54,467 bases of DNA from a bacterium (GTDB taxonomy: Bacteria > Bacteroidota > Bacteroidia > Flavobacteriales_D > Sanyastnellaceae), in assembly GCA_029979565.1 (NCBI GenBank), contig JAPOHG010000006.1, positions 1-54,467 on the forward strand, written 5' to 3'. Under the pieces are notes generated by a model. The model saw only the letters and a list, made by a program, of their open reading frames with translations, made no database searches and was not told the DNA's origin. How positions within the stretch are numbered: position 1 is the first letter of the stretch; every line of letters starts with the position of its first letter. Positions 18,001-26,138 of the stretch are shown here, piece after piece. Made by a program: the position numbers and the translations under genes.

Positions 18001-20127
18001 TCAAGACAATTCGATGGTGATGGATGAAGTCCGGTTGATGGCCGTGCCCGGTGCCAGGCTCTGTCGGCGTACTGTACCCGAGCCTCTGGTCTGTACGCGC
18101 AATCCGGCGTTTTCGAGCAGGTAGAGTGCATCGCGCAGTCCCATGCCGCGTACATCTGGAACGTGCGCGGGTCGAATGGCGCGAGGGGTCAGGGTGGCAA
18201 CGCTGTCGCCGGTCGTTACGTTCACCCAGTCACTGGTGTTGTCACCCGTGTAAGGCAGTCCGAAAGCGGCGTATAGATGGACCAACTCTTCGCGGGCACC
18301 GTCTTTCGCCCCCGGCAGGCGATGCGCTTCCGTGAGCAGTCCCTGGCTGCGTTCATGGAAGGTTGGGTCGGTGGCGTAGACCTTGTTGGCCAATTCGCGA
18401 AACACCGGTCCGGCGATGCTCGAACCGTAGTATACACCGCTGCGGGTGTCGGCGATGACGACTATGCAGGAGTAGCGCGGGGCTTCGGCTGGGAAATAGC
18501 CTGCAAACGAGGCACGGTAGCGACCGTCGTAGCCATTGGGTCCAGCGATGCGCGCCGTACCTGTTTTTCCTGCTACGGTGTACGGGCTTTTTGCAAAAAT
18601 GTACTGGGCCGTTCCTTGGCCTTCCGGGTCGGCCACGCGCCGCATCATCCGTTGGCAAGCTTCAAGGGTGGCAGCTGAACAAATGCGCGGCTTCATGACC
18701 TCCGGTTCGATGGTGCGAACGACGGTGCCGTTGGATTCCAAACGCTCCACCAGTTGGGGGCGCATCAGGGTGCCGCCGTTGGCGATGGCATTGTAGAGGT
18801 TTAAAATTTGCAGCGGCGTTTGGGTGACTTCATAGCCGATGGACATTTGGGTTAATGACAACCCGGACCAACGGCCGCTGCCTGCTTCTGTGTAGACCTG
18901 GGGCTGGGATTCGCCGGCGAGTCGAATGCCGGTGGGTTCATGTACACCTAGCCGCTGAAGGCCATCGAGGAACGCTTGGGGGTCCGCTCCGAATGCACCC
19001 TTCAAAGTGAGGGCCGTGCCCACGTTTGAACTGACTTCGAAGACCTCTTCGGTGTTCAGGATGCCATGCCCGCCTTGGTCGGCATTGGAATCCGACATGC
19101 GTTTGCCATAGAACGATACGACACCGTTCCCGGTGTCGATTTCATCATCGGGTTTCACGCCGCCGCTTTCCATGGCGGTGAGCAAAGAGGCCAATTTGAA
19201 AGTAGAGCCGGGCTCCACGGCGGTGCCAATGGCGTGGTTGAACGATTCTTGGTAGACGGGAGGAGTATCTTCAGTGCCTTCCTTGGTGCGTGTCAGGTTG
19301 GCCATGGCGCGGATCTTGCCCGTCTTCACCTCCATCAAAATGACGGTGCCCCATGCAGCGTCGTGTGCTTGCAGCTGCCGACGGAGGGCATTGCTCGCGA
19401 CGTCTTGCAAGTGCATGTCGATGCTGCTAATGATGTCGTATCCGGCCACGGGCTCGACGATGTATTCATCCGAAACGGGCATCCACTGGCCTCCCGCTAC
19501 GCGCCGCTGCAGCTGTCGGCCCGTAACGCCGGCGAGTTCCTCGTTCCAGCTGGCTTCTAGACCTACCCGGTTCTCGTCACGGTCGATGCCGATGGTTCGG
19601 CCGGCCAGGTCGCCGAACGGCTTGCGGCGCTGTTCGATGCGCGCAAACGTAAAGCCGCTTTTGAACCGGCCGCGTCGGATGAAGGGCAGCTCAGTCAGTT
19701 GTTTTTGCTTGATGTAAGATACCCGGCGTGCGACAAGGGTATTGCGGCGGCCCATGTTGCGGCCGTTGCGCAAAATTTCGCGGTATTCAGCGGGACTTTT
19801 GTCGCCCAGTACTTCGCTCAGTCCGGCGCACAAGTCGTCGAGCTCGCGGTCGAATGTATCCCAATTGATGGCTTCGCTTTTGCTGTCCCACCGCACTTCA
19901 AAGACCGGAACGGAGGTTGCTAAGACGCTGCCGTTGGCGGCGTAAATCTGTCCTCTTGCGGGTGCAATGGACTGGACGCTCGATTCAAAGCGCTCGCCCA
20001 CGGCATTCCATTGCTCGTGCTCGGCGCCTTGGATCCACAGAATGCGGCCAAAAATAGCCAGTCCCAGGACGACGAACAGTCCGAATGAAAGCCAGGTGCG
20101 GTTGCTGAATTCCCGTTGGTTCTTCAT
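18001..20127 (-). CDS. ftsI: Septal transpeptidase FtsI (class B penicillin-binding protein) with PASTA tail
   Basis: A 708-residue bitopic protein: a cytoplasmic N-terminus, one membrane helix at about residues 12-31, a pedestal domain, then the penicillin-binding transpeptidase domain with Ser308 in STFK, SSN at 366-368 and KTGT at 521-524. A single PASTA domain occupies about the last 60 residues (from HVPDVRGMGLRDALYLLENAGL). PASTA domains bind peptidoglycan or beta-lactams and are usual on FtsI in Bacteroidota. It cross-links septal peptidoglycan as the partner of FtsW. It overlaps ftsL by 4 bases. Confidence 0.96.
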   Translation of the reverse strand: MKNQREFSNRTWLSFGLFVVLGLAIFGRILWIQGAEHEQWNAVGERFESSVQSIAPARGQIYAANGSVLATSVPVFEVRWDSKSEAINWDTFDRELDDLCAGLSEVLGDKSPAEYREILRNGRNMGRRNTLVARRVSYIKQKQLTELPFIRRGRFKSGFTFARIEQRRKPFGDLAGRTIGIDRDENRVGLEASWNEELAGVTGRQLQRRVAGGQWMPVSDEYIVEPVAGYDIISSIDMHLQDVASNALRRQLQAHDAAWGTVILMEVKTGKIRAMANLTRTKEGTEDTPPVYQESFNHAIGTAVEPGSTFKLASLLTAMESGGVKPDDEIDTGNGVVSFYGKRMSDSNADQGGHGILNTEEVFEVSSNVGTALTLKGAFGADPQAFLDGLQRLGVHEPTGIRLAGESQPQVYTEAGSGRWSGLSLTQMSIGYEVTQTPLQILNLYNAIANGGTLMRPQLVERLESNGTVVRTIEPEVMKPRICSAATLEACQRMMRRVADPEGQGTAQYIFAKSPYTVAGKTGTARIAGPNGYDGRYRASFAGYFPAEAPRYSCIVVIADTRSGVYYGSSIAGPVFRELANKVYATDPTFHERSQGLLTEAHRLPGAKDGAREELVHLYAAFGLPYTGDNTSDWVNVTTGDSVATLTPRAIRPAHVPDVRGMGLRDALYLLENAGLRVQTRGSGTVRRQSLAPGTAINRTSSITIELS

Positions 20128-20753
20128 GGCTCAACGGGTTGGTATTCCAGGAGGAACGGGGGTTCGACATTCTGACGCAGGCCCAATTCGGCGATGTTTT
20201 GTTCAACATTGCTTTGCTGAAGCTGGGTCTCGAATTCGGCCTTGAGGGTCTTGTATTCTGCGCTGAGTTCTTCGAGTTGACGCTTGGTTTTGAGCTTTTC
20301 TCGCTCCAAACGCTCAAACTGGTAGCCCATGGCTATGTATGCGATGAACAGGACGCTCACGAAGATGAGGTAGGGGATGTGGCGGGTGACACCTTCCCGG
20401 GTCAGGAATTCGCCGCTGAGGATGTCCCGAACAATGGGACCGATGGAGTTCTGTGTGCGGCGTGCGGCGCGTTCTTGTGGGCTGCGTTGCTTGCGGCGTT
20501 TGAACCAGCGGGTGCGTGCAGGGCTTGCGCTGGCGGTAGCCGATTCGTCCTCGGTGAGGATGCGGTTGCGTGGTTTGGCGGCCTTGGCGGTGCGCTGGGC
20601 CTTTTTGCGGGATGCAGCCTTGGCTTGTTGCTCCGCCAACTTGCGCTTTTGCTCCTCTTGGGCAGCGATTTCAGCAGCCGTCAAGACGCGATTGCGTGGG
20701 CCGGCTTTCGGCTTGGCCTTCTTTGTTCGGAAGAAGGAGAAAAACTTCTTCAT
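20124..20753 (-). CDS. ftsL: FtsL-like cell division protein with a long basic N-terminal extension
   Basis: A 209-residue bitopic protein placed where ftsL sits in dcw clusters, between rsmH and ftsI with 4-base overlaps on both sides. A single hydrophobic helix spans about residues 127-144, followed by a coiled-coil periplasmic segment (LEREKLKTKRQLEELSAEY) and the ending GLRQNVEPPFLLE, all as expected for FtsL. The first 125 residues are unusual: very rich in Lys, Arg and Ala, with a repeated motif PRNRVLT at 19-25 and PRNRILT at 61-67. E. coli FtsL has a cytoplasmic tail of only about 35 residues. The assignment rests on position and topology, because FtsL sequences are poorly conserved. 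Confidence 0.82.
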   Translation of the reverse strand: MKKFFSFFRTKKAKPKAGPRNRVLTAAEIAAQEEQKRKLAEQQAKAASRKKAQRTAKAAKPRNRILTEDESATASASPARTRWFKRRKQRSPQERAARRTQNSIGPIVRDILSGEFLTREGVTRHIPYLIFVSVLFIAYIAMGYQFERLEREKLKTKRQLEELSAEYKTLKAEFETQLQQSNVEQNIAELGLRQNVEPPFLLEYQPVEP

Positions 20754-21700
20754 GCGGCCAGGGAGTTGATCTCATCCAAGGACAAGGCGGTTCGGGTGGC
20801 CACCCGCAGCCGAGCGCTGCGCGATCGGGGGTTGCGGGCCTGTTCTTCTTCATCGGCAACCACGGCCTTGCGGTTGAGGGGGGCAAACGGGCACAAGGCG
20901 GCGCCCTTGAGGTCGCGTTTGATGTCGTCTTCGAAGTTGCCGGAACGCATGAAGTGTTTCACCAGCCGGTCTTCCAAACTGTGGTAGGAAATGACCGCCA
21001 ACCGACCGCCTTTTTCCATCAAGTGGATGGTGGATTCCAGAAGCGCCTTGAGGGCACCCAACTCGTCATTGACTTCGATGCGAAAGGCTTGAAAAACCTG
21101 CGCGTGGAACTGGTTCTCCTTGCCTTTGGGAGCCAGGTGCTTGGTGGCTTCCATTAAATCACCCGTCCGGGCAATGCGCTGGTCCTCTCGGGTACGGGCA
21201 ATGGCGTGGGCGACCTTATCGGGCCGCTTCAATTCGCCGTACAGTCGGAAAATCCGTGTCAGGTCTGCAACAGTGTAGCTTGCTGCGATGTCGGCAGCGG
21301 ACAGTCCGTCGCGCTGGTTCATCCGCATGTCCAAGGGAGCGTCAAACCGGGTGGAGAAGCCACGGGTGCCTTCGTCAAATTGATGGGAGGAAACACCCAA
21401 GTCGGCCAGCAAGCCATCAATACGGCGGACGCCGTTCAGGCGGAGGAAATTGCGGGCGTGCCGAAAGTTTTCGGGAATGAGCGTGAAGCGCTCATCCGTC
21501 AAGGCGTTGGCATGCGCGTCAGCGTCTTGATCGAATCCGTACAACCGACCTTTCGCGTCCAGCTCCTCGAGGATGAGGCGGGAATGACCGCCACCGCCGA
21601 ATGTAGCATCCACGTAGATTCCGTTCGGAAGCTGAGGGGCACCAATCCCTGCGATGCTAGCGTCGGCCAAAACAGGAACGTGGTAGGTGCCGGGATTCAT
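20750..21700 (-). CDS. rsmH: 16S rRNA (cytosine(1402)-N(4))-methyltransferase RsmH
   Basis: A 316-residue S-adenosylmethionine-dependent methyltransferase (MraW) that modifies C1402 in the decoding centre of 16S rRNA. It begins HVPVLADASIAGI and has the SAM-binding motif YVDATFGGGGHSRLILEEL, the FDQDADA acidic loop, DGLLADLGVSSHQFD, and the RGFSTRFDAPLDMRMNQ signature. The C-terminal ISYHSLEDRLVKHFM motif is also intact. It lies 3 bases downstream of mraZ and overlaps the ftsL-like gene by 4 bases. Confidence 0.97.
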   Translation of the reverse strand: MNPGTYHVPVLADASIAGIGAPQLPNGIYVDATFGGGGHSRLILEELDAKGRLYGFDQDADAHANALTDERFTLIPENFRHARNFLRLNGVRRIDGLLADLGVSSHQFDEGTRGFSTRFDAPLDMRMNQRDGLSAADIAASYTVADLTRIFRLYGELKRPDKVAHAIARTREDQRIARTGDLMEATKHLAPKGKENQFHAQVFQAFRIEVNDELGALKALLESTIHLMEKGGRLAVISYHSLEDRLVKHFMRSGNFEDDIKRDLKGAALCPFAPLNRKAVVADEEEQARNPRSRSARLRVATRTALSLDEINSLAA

Positions 21701-21703
21701 GGA

Positions 21704-22189
21704 TTAATTCTCGTTGTTGGGTTCGAGGTCTTGGCGGACCTCTTCGGCGAGGGTGCCGAAATCAAAGTCTTCAGCGTCGTCGAGGACGCTCTTGTCGTAG
21801 CGGGTCTTGCTCCATAGCTCAATCTTTTCGCCGAGGCCGGATACGATGATCTCGTTGTCGGCAGGCAGCTGAATGCCGGCGTGCTCGAGCAGCAGGGCGG
21901 GAATGTTGATGCGGCCAGATCCGTCGAGTTCGACGTGGGTGGCCCCCTTCATGAATTTGCGTTGGAACAGCTGGTGCTTGCGGTTGTACCGGCTCAACCG
22001 GGACATCTCGCGGTTCACTTTGTCCCATTCGGGCTGCGGGTAAACCACCAAGCACCCTTCAAAAATGTCGCGGTTGATGACCAACCCATTGTGCAACACG
22101 GTTTCCAGCTGCTTTCGCAAGCGTGCAGGGAACATCAGGCGCCCTTTGGCGTCGATTTTACACGTGTATTCTCCGAGCAGATTGAGCAT
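21704..22189 (-). CDS. mraZ: Transcriptional regulator MraZ
   Basis: A 161-residue protein with two AbrB-like MraZ domains: GEYTCKIDAKGRLMFPARLR in the first and FMKGATHVELDGSGRINIPALLLEHAG in the second, each carrying the DxxGRxxxP signature. MraZ oligomers bind tandem TGGG repeats ahead of their own operon. The start used, MLNLLGEY, is the family start; the 16 upstream codons fall in the promoter/operator and are not coding. The C-terminal 25 residues are acidic and variable. It heads the whole dcw transcription unit. Confidence 0.96.
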   Translation of the reverse strand: MLNLLGEYTCKIDAKGRLMFPARLRKQLETVLHNGLVINRDIFEGCLVVYPQPEWDKVNREMSRLSRYNRKHQLFQRKFMKGATHVELDGSGRINIPALLLEHAGIQLPADNEIIVSGLGEKIELWSKTRYDKSVLDDAEDFDFGTLAEEVRQDLEPNNEN

Positions 22190-22204
22190 GATTGTTTGGA
22201 ATAT

Positions 22205-22256
22205 CAAAATTACCCAAGATTTCCCACTTTCTCCCACCTTATGACACTTTCTCCCA
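22205..22256 (-). promoter_or_regulatory. MraZ operator and dcw promoter
   Basis: On the minus strand, TGGG boxes occur at 22256-22253, 22236-22233, 22226-22223 and 22216-22213, and a decayed box (TGTC) at 22246-22243, giving five slots with an exact 10-base period. This is the repeat layout that MraZ binds in characterised bacteria. The -7 box TAATTTTG (22212-22205) touches the last repeat and lies 15 bases before the mraZ ATG, so bound MraZ would overlap the core promoter and could regulate the whole operon. Confidence 0.9.
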
Positions 22257-22416
22257 CTTTGTGGAAAAGTTTTAAAGACGGAAGTAGGGATAAGTCAATT
22301 GGGCCGGGGATTTGCCGGATTTTGGCCTGAACGGCGGGATTTCGCTATCAACACGTTTTCAACAGGACATGTGAACAGCGTGCAGGGCGCTGTGGGCGAA
22401 TGCGCTCGGATTGTTC

Positions 22417-22424
22417 GACCTTTG
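22417..22424 (+). promoter_or_regulatory. Weak -7 box before the alpha/beta hydrolase gene
   Basis: GACCTTTG differs from TAnnTTTG at the first base and ends 17 bases before the ATG at 22442. No -33 partner is visible. The rest of the 252-base intergenic region with mraZ holds nothing else recognised. Confidence 0.3.
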
Positions 22425-22441
22425 CTTCCTAATTGGAATCC

Positions 22442-23218
22442 ATGGATCAACCTGCCATCATTGAACGCGGCCCGTACAAGTATGTCGAGGCCGGCGAGGG
22501 CGAGCCCCTGATTGTGCTCCACGGTTTGTTTGGCGCCTTGAGCAACTTCAAGGACGTCTTCAGCCATTTCTCCGATCGCTTCCGGGTCATCATCCCGATG
22601 CTTCCTATTTATGAATTGCCCATGCGCAAGACGAGCGCCAAAAGCTTGTCGGAGCACATTGAAGGGTTTATCGCGGAAATGGGTTTAGACAAAGTCCACC
22701 TATTGGGCAACAGCCTCGGCGGTCACGTCGGTTTGATCTTTACCAAAAACAACCTCGACAAGGTGGCGTCATTGAGCTTGACGGCCAGCAGTGGATTGTA
22801 CGAGAACGCCTTCGGCAATAGCTTTCCGCGCCGGGAAGACAAGACGTTCATTCGCGACAAAGTGGCCGTGACCTTTTACGACCCGAAGCACGCGACGGAA
22901 GAACTGGTGGACGAATGCTTTGAAGCCGTCAACAGCCGAGAGAAGGTACTCCGGATCCTGGCCATTGCCAAGAGTGCCATCCGCCACAACATGGCAAAAG
23001 ACTTGCCGGCGATGACCGTGCCGGTGTGCTTGATTTGGGGCAAGAACGACATCATTACACCGCCCGAAGTAGCCGAAGAGTTCCAGGCGGGCTTTCCCGA
23101 TAGCGATTTGTTCTGGATTGAAGAATGCGGGCATGCGCCCATGATGGAGCACCCCGAGACGTTCAATCAAATCCTCGAGGCCTGGTACAACGCTCGGGGC
23201 ATCGGAATAGCGGGCTGA
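22442..23218 (+). CDS. Alpha/beta-fold hydrolase
   Basis: A 258-residue cytoplasmic hydrolase with the full catalytic set: an oxyanion-hole region LIVLHGLFGALSNF, the nucleophile elbow GNSLGGH, the acid in WGKNDIITP and the His in ECGHAPMMEHP. The cap region contains DKVAVTFYDPKHAT. The substrate cannot be predicted; esters or thioesters are possible. ATG 22442 is preferred over a TTG 9 bases earlier. It is followed after 8 bases by engB, and both lie beside gldC and gldB. Confidence 0.88.
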   Translation: MDQPAIIERGPYKYVEAGEGEPLIVLHGLFGALSNFKDVFSHFSDRFRVIIPMLPIYELPMRKTSAKSLSEHIEGFIAEMGLDKVHLLGNSLGGHVGLIFTKNNLDKVASLSLTASSGLYENAFGNSFPRREDKTFIRDKVAVTFYDPKHATEELVDECFEAVNSREKVLRILAIAKSAIRHNMAKDLPAMTVPVCLIWGKNDIITPPEVAEEFQAGFPDSDLFWIEECGHAPMMEHPETFNQILEAWYNARGIGIAG

Positions 23219-23226
23219 GGAGCGCC

Positions 23227-23856
23227 ATGGAGGTCAAGACGGCTGAATTCTTAAAATCGAGCGCACACCCCAAGGAGTGCCCTCCTGCTGACCGCCCGGA
23301 ATACGCATTCATCGGCCGCTCCAACGTGGGCAAGTCATCGCTGATCAACATGCTGACCAACCGCAAAGGGTTGGCCAAAATTTCGTCTACGCCGGGCAAA
23401 ACCCAGTTGATCAACCATTTTGTCATCGATGAAGGCCGCGAAAAAACGGGAGAGGGGAGCAGCTGGAACCTCGTGGATTTGCCCGGGTTTGGTTACGCCA
23501 AAGTGAGCAAGAAAAGCCGGGTCAAATGGCAACGCACAAGCGAGCAATTCTTGACCGGAAGGCCCAATTTGATGTGCGTCATGATGCTGCTCGACAGCCG
23601 GCATCCCCCGCAAAAAGTCGACCTCGAATTCATGGCGTGGATGGGCGAAAATCAACTGCCTTTCGTCATGGTTTTCACCAAAGTAGACAAACTCAATCAG
23701 GCGGAGCGTGCGGGATTCTTACCGCGCTACGAGGTGGAAATGCTCAAGCAATGGCACCGCATGCCGCCCGTATACGTCACAAGCTCAGAGAAAGGCGAAG
23801 GACGCGAGGAATTGCTGCGGTTCATCGAGCAGACCAACGCCCTGTACGAGGCTTAA
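23227..23856 (+). CDS. engB: Ribosome biogenesis GTPase EngB (YihA/YsxC)
   Basis: A 209-residue TRAFAC-class GTPase needed for assembly of the large ribosomal subunit. All G motifs are visible: GRSNVGKSSLIN (G1), the KISSTPGKTQLINHF switch I region (G2), DLPGFGYAKVS (G3), TKVDKL (G4) and TSSEKGEG (G5). The start MEVKTAEFLKSSAHP fits the family; the frame stays open a further 34 codons inside the upstream hydrolase gene. Its stop is 4 bases from the stop of the convergent gldC. Confidence 0.96.
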   Translation: MEVKTAEFLKSSAHPKECPPADRPEYAFIGRSNVGKSSLINMLTNRKGLAKISSTPGKTQLINHFVIDEGREKTGEGSSWNLVDLPGFGYAKVSKKSRVKWQRTSEQFLTGRPNLMCVMMLLDSRHPPQKVDLEFMAWMGENQLPFVMVFTKVDKLNQAERAGFLPRYEVEMLKQWHRMPPVYVTSSEKGEGREELLRFIEQTNALYEA

Positions 23857-23860
23857 CGCT

Positions 23861-24190
23861 TTAATCTTTCAACACCCCCAACCGCTTCGCCAATTCTTCG
23901 GTGAAGCTGCGCATGGCCAGGGCATGGGCCTTGTCGTTGGTCGCTTTTTCCAAGGTGTTGGCCAAGGTCATCATCGTTTGGCACACGAAGTGGCGCATTT
24001 CTTCGACACTCATCTGCTTCGTCCAAAGGTCCATGTGCACTGCGTTGCCTTGGGCCTCATCCCACATGGCGAGGGACATGGCTTTGGCGGTTTGGTTGGC
24101 GACGTCACTGTCGTCGGCTGACCAAGTGATGGCAGTGGGCACTTTATTTTCATCCGTTTGAACCCGGACGGTGATCTGTGAATCGGCCAT
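23861..24190 (-). CDS. gldC: Gliding motility protein GldC
   Basis: A 109-residue cytoplasmic protein matching GldC of Flavobacterium along its length: an N-terminal ITVRVQTDENKVPTAITWSADD, a central MSLAMWDEAQ...HMDLWTKQMSVEEM and a helical end with FTEELAKRLGVLK. GldC supports gliding and type IX secretion; its biochemical role is unknown. It lies 32 bases downstream of gldB in the same direction, as in Flavobacterium. A CACCTTTG box at 24217-24210 could give it a weak promoter of its own. Confidence 0.92.
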   Translation of the reverse strand: MADSQITVRVQTDENKVPTAITWSADDSDVANQTAKAMSLAMWDEAQGNAVHMDLWTKQMSVEEMRHFVCQTMMTLANTLEKATNDKAHALAMRSFTEELAKRLGVLKD

Positions 24191-24222
24191 GAACGTAAAA
24201 ATTGAGGTGCAAAGGTGGTGAA

Positions 24223-25266
24223 TTACAAAGGGCGGTACGCCTTGACCACGGGATTGATGTCGGTCACTTCCACGAGCGCGGCCAAATCGACCTCAGGGTG
24301 CTTGTCCATGAAGTCGCTGACCATGCGCCATCCCATGTAAGCACCTAGCCGGTCCGGGCTGTCCTGCGGGATGGCACCGTAACGGGTGAAGGGGCCTTCG
24401 TTGAACCATTTGCCAAACTGCGTGCGGTCGGTGTCGAACAGCGCATCCTGGGGCTGCAGTTCCAACCAGACGTCGCGTTCGTGAGCTTCAGCCCAAGCCC
24501 AAGATTCAGGTGTCCAATCCAACAGGTCCGCCTTCGGCAGGTCTGGCATGCACTGTTCCATGATGTACAGGACCTTGCCCCAGTACAGCAGTTCGTCCAC
24601 GCACCGGTCGGTGCGGTACCACGGGTCACTGAAGTGCACCAAGAGCCAGCCTCGGAAGGCCGATGCCGAGATAAGATCCGGTTCCATTCGGTTGCGCATG
24701 TACTGCGGAAACATCTCCGGAGGCAGGGTGGCGACAATGGGGTGGTCTGCGCCGAGGTACCATTCCAATCCAACACCGAGGTGCTCATCGGTGGGGTACA
24801 CGGCGTAATTGAATCCGGAATTCATCCACATCAGCTGGGGCAGCTTTACGTCTGGGAACCAGAAGTGAAACCGTTGAAATGCACGGGTCAATTCCTCTTC
24901 GCACTGGTCCAACCTTTCCGATGCTCCGCTCGTCGTGTCGATGGCCGCTTCAATGGGGGAGACATTGGGGTGTGTCAAGAACGTTTCAAATTCCGCCACA
25001 GTGGCCGGGTCGTCCCCGGCGCCGATGCGCAAAATGTCCTCGGTGTACGCGTAGCCAAACGACCCGGTAGCCGACTGCCAATCATCGAAGTTTTTCTTCC
25101 GCATGGCATCCCGGACATTGACTGGAGTGGGCACAACCGCATTGAAAGCGGTGACGGGCACGTCAAACTTCCGCTCCTCCCCGCAGCCGATCAATGCCAA
25201 CCCGGCACAACAGATGATCAGGGACAGGGCCGGTGTTCTTAAACAATGGGACGTGAGCATTGGCAT
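24223..25266 (-). CDS. gldB: Gliding motility lipoprotein GldB
   Basis: A 347-residue lipoprotein: the leader ends in the lipobox LIGC with the acylated Cys at residue 28. GldB-type features include the MWMNSGFNYAVYPTDEHLGVGLEWYLGADHPIV segment, with a metallopeptidase-like look but no HExxH, and the ending DKHPEVDLAALVEVTDINPVVKAYRPL. GldB is required for gliding and stability of the type IX apparatus in Flavobacterium. The ATG at 25266 is chosen over one at 25260 and over further upstream codons, because these two directly precede the lipoprotein leader. It shares an 84-base divergent region with the PorT-like gene. Confidence 0.93.
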   Translation of the reverse strand: MPMLTSHCLRTPALSLIICCAGLALIGCGEERKFDVPVTAFNAVVPTPVNVRDAMRKKNFDDWQSATGSFGYAYTEDILRIGAGDDPATVAEFETFLTHPNVSPIEAAIDTTSGASERLDQCEEELTRAFQRFHFWFPDVKLPQLMWMNSGFNYAVYPTDEHLGVGLEWYLGADHPIVATLPPEMFPQYMRNRMEPDLISASAFRGWLLVHFSDPWYRTDRCVDELLYWGKVLYIMEQCMPDLPKADLLDWTPESWAWAEAHERDVWLELQPQDALFDTDRTQFGKWFNEGPFTRYGAIPQDSPDRLGAYMGWRMVSDFMDKHPEVDLAALVEVTDINPVVKAYRPL

Positions 25267-25299
25267 GGTCTTCGTTGTGAACGTTCTGGTACCAAGAAT

Positions 25300-25307
25300 T
25301 AGTTTTG
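25300..25307 (+). promoter_or_regulatory. -7 box of the PorT-like/nadE promoter
   Basis: TAGTTTTG matches TAnnTTTG. A TTG at 25275-25277 lies 22 bases upstream as a possible -33 element. It sits in the divergent region shared with gldB and ends 43 bases before the ATG at 25351. Confidence 0.5.
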
Positions 25308-25350
25308 AATCGTTGCAAAGATGAAACACTCCCCGCGCAATCCCCATTTC

Positions 25351-26133
25351 ATGAAACATTTCCTCGTTGCGGCCACCTGTTTTTTGACCGTTAGCACTGC
25401 GGTCCAGTCCCAGGGCTACCACCTCGGTTTGACGGTTTCCCCGAACGTCTCCTTCTCGGACGCACGTGAATTATCACACGTCGGTGCTGGCAGCCAGACT
25501 CACTTCGGGTACGGATTCATCTTCGACGCCCTGTTCACCGAAACGTATGCCATTGGCACCGGGGTCAACATTTTCTACAACGGAGGCCGGGTCGCGTATT
25601 TCGAAGGGATTTCCACTTCGGACGGGGAGGTGATTAACCGAGTGGAGCTCGATCACAAGCAGCAGTATGTGGAGATTCCGTTGACCTTCAAGATGCGGAC
25701 CAAGGAGATCGGGTACAGCACGTATTACGGGCAGTTTGGTGTGGGATTGGGCCTCAATGTGCGCTCCGAAGGCACGCGAACCGCCACACCGTTTGCTGTT
25801 TCTGATTCGCTCGGCGCGTGGTCATTTGTCAATGCGGGGGCGACCGATCCCGCTTTGGTTTCGTTGGTCGATCAGACGTTGCTCTTTCGTCCGAGCATGA
25901 TCATTGGATTGGGTTTTGAGCGGCGCTTCACGGGCACAACGGCGCTGGCCGTTGGGCTGCGTTACAACATGGCCTTGCGCAACCAATACCAGGCATTCCC
26001 GGTCTACCAGACCCGAACGGGCGATGAGGTGCTGTTCGAATTTGACAATGAATTGGGTGCAGAGCTTCCCGTTCAAGGGGATATGAAAGGCAAAACTGGG
26101 CAAATTGAACTTTGCGTCGGTGTGATGTTTTAA
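25351..26133 (+). CDS. PorT-like outer-membrane beta-barrel protein
   Basis: A 260-residue exported protein: signal peptide MKHFLVAATCFLTVSTAVQSQ, then alternating strands typical of the PorT/OMP_b-brl family (GYHLGLTVSPNVSFSD, YVEIPLTFKMRTKEIGYSTYYGQFGVGLGLNV, and the final strand QIELCVGVMF with a terminal Phe). PorT is a type IX secretion component, and this gene lies next to gldB; however, PorT-like barrels are numerous, so identity with PorT itself is not proven. An ATG at 25321 would add ten non-signal residues. It is followed by nadE after 5 bases. Confidence 0.75.
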   Translation: MKHFLVAATCFLTVSTAVQSQGYHLGLTVSPNVSFSDARELSHVGAGSQTHFGYGFIFDALFTETYAIGTGVNIFYNGGRVAYFEGISTSDGEVINRVELDHKQQYVEIPLTFKMRTKEIGYSTYYGQFGVGLGLNVRSEGTRTATPFAVSDSLGAWSFVNAGATDPALVSLVDQTLLFRPSMIIGLGFERRFTGTTALAVGLRYNMALRNQYQAFPVYQTRTGDEVLFEFDNELGAELPVQGDMKGKTGQIELCVGVMF

Positions 26134-26138
26134 AAGGT

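Noticed and set aside
17997-18155. N-terminal extension of murE by 53 codons
   Set aside because: The stretch overlaps the coding 3' end of ftsI, lacks Mur ligase similarity, and the family start [10 protein letters not shown] lies just after the ftsI stop.
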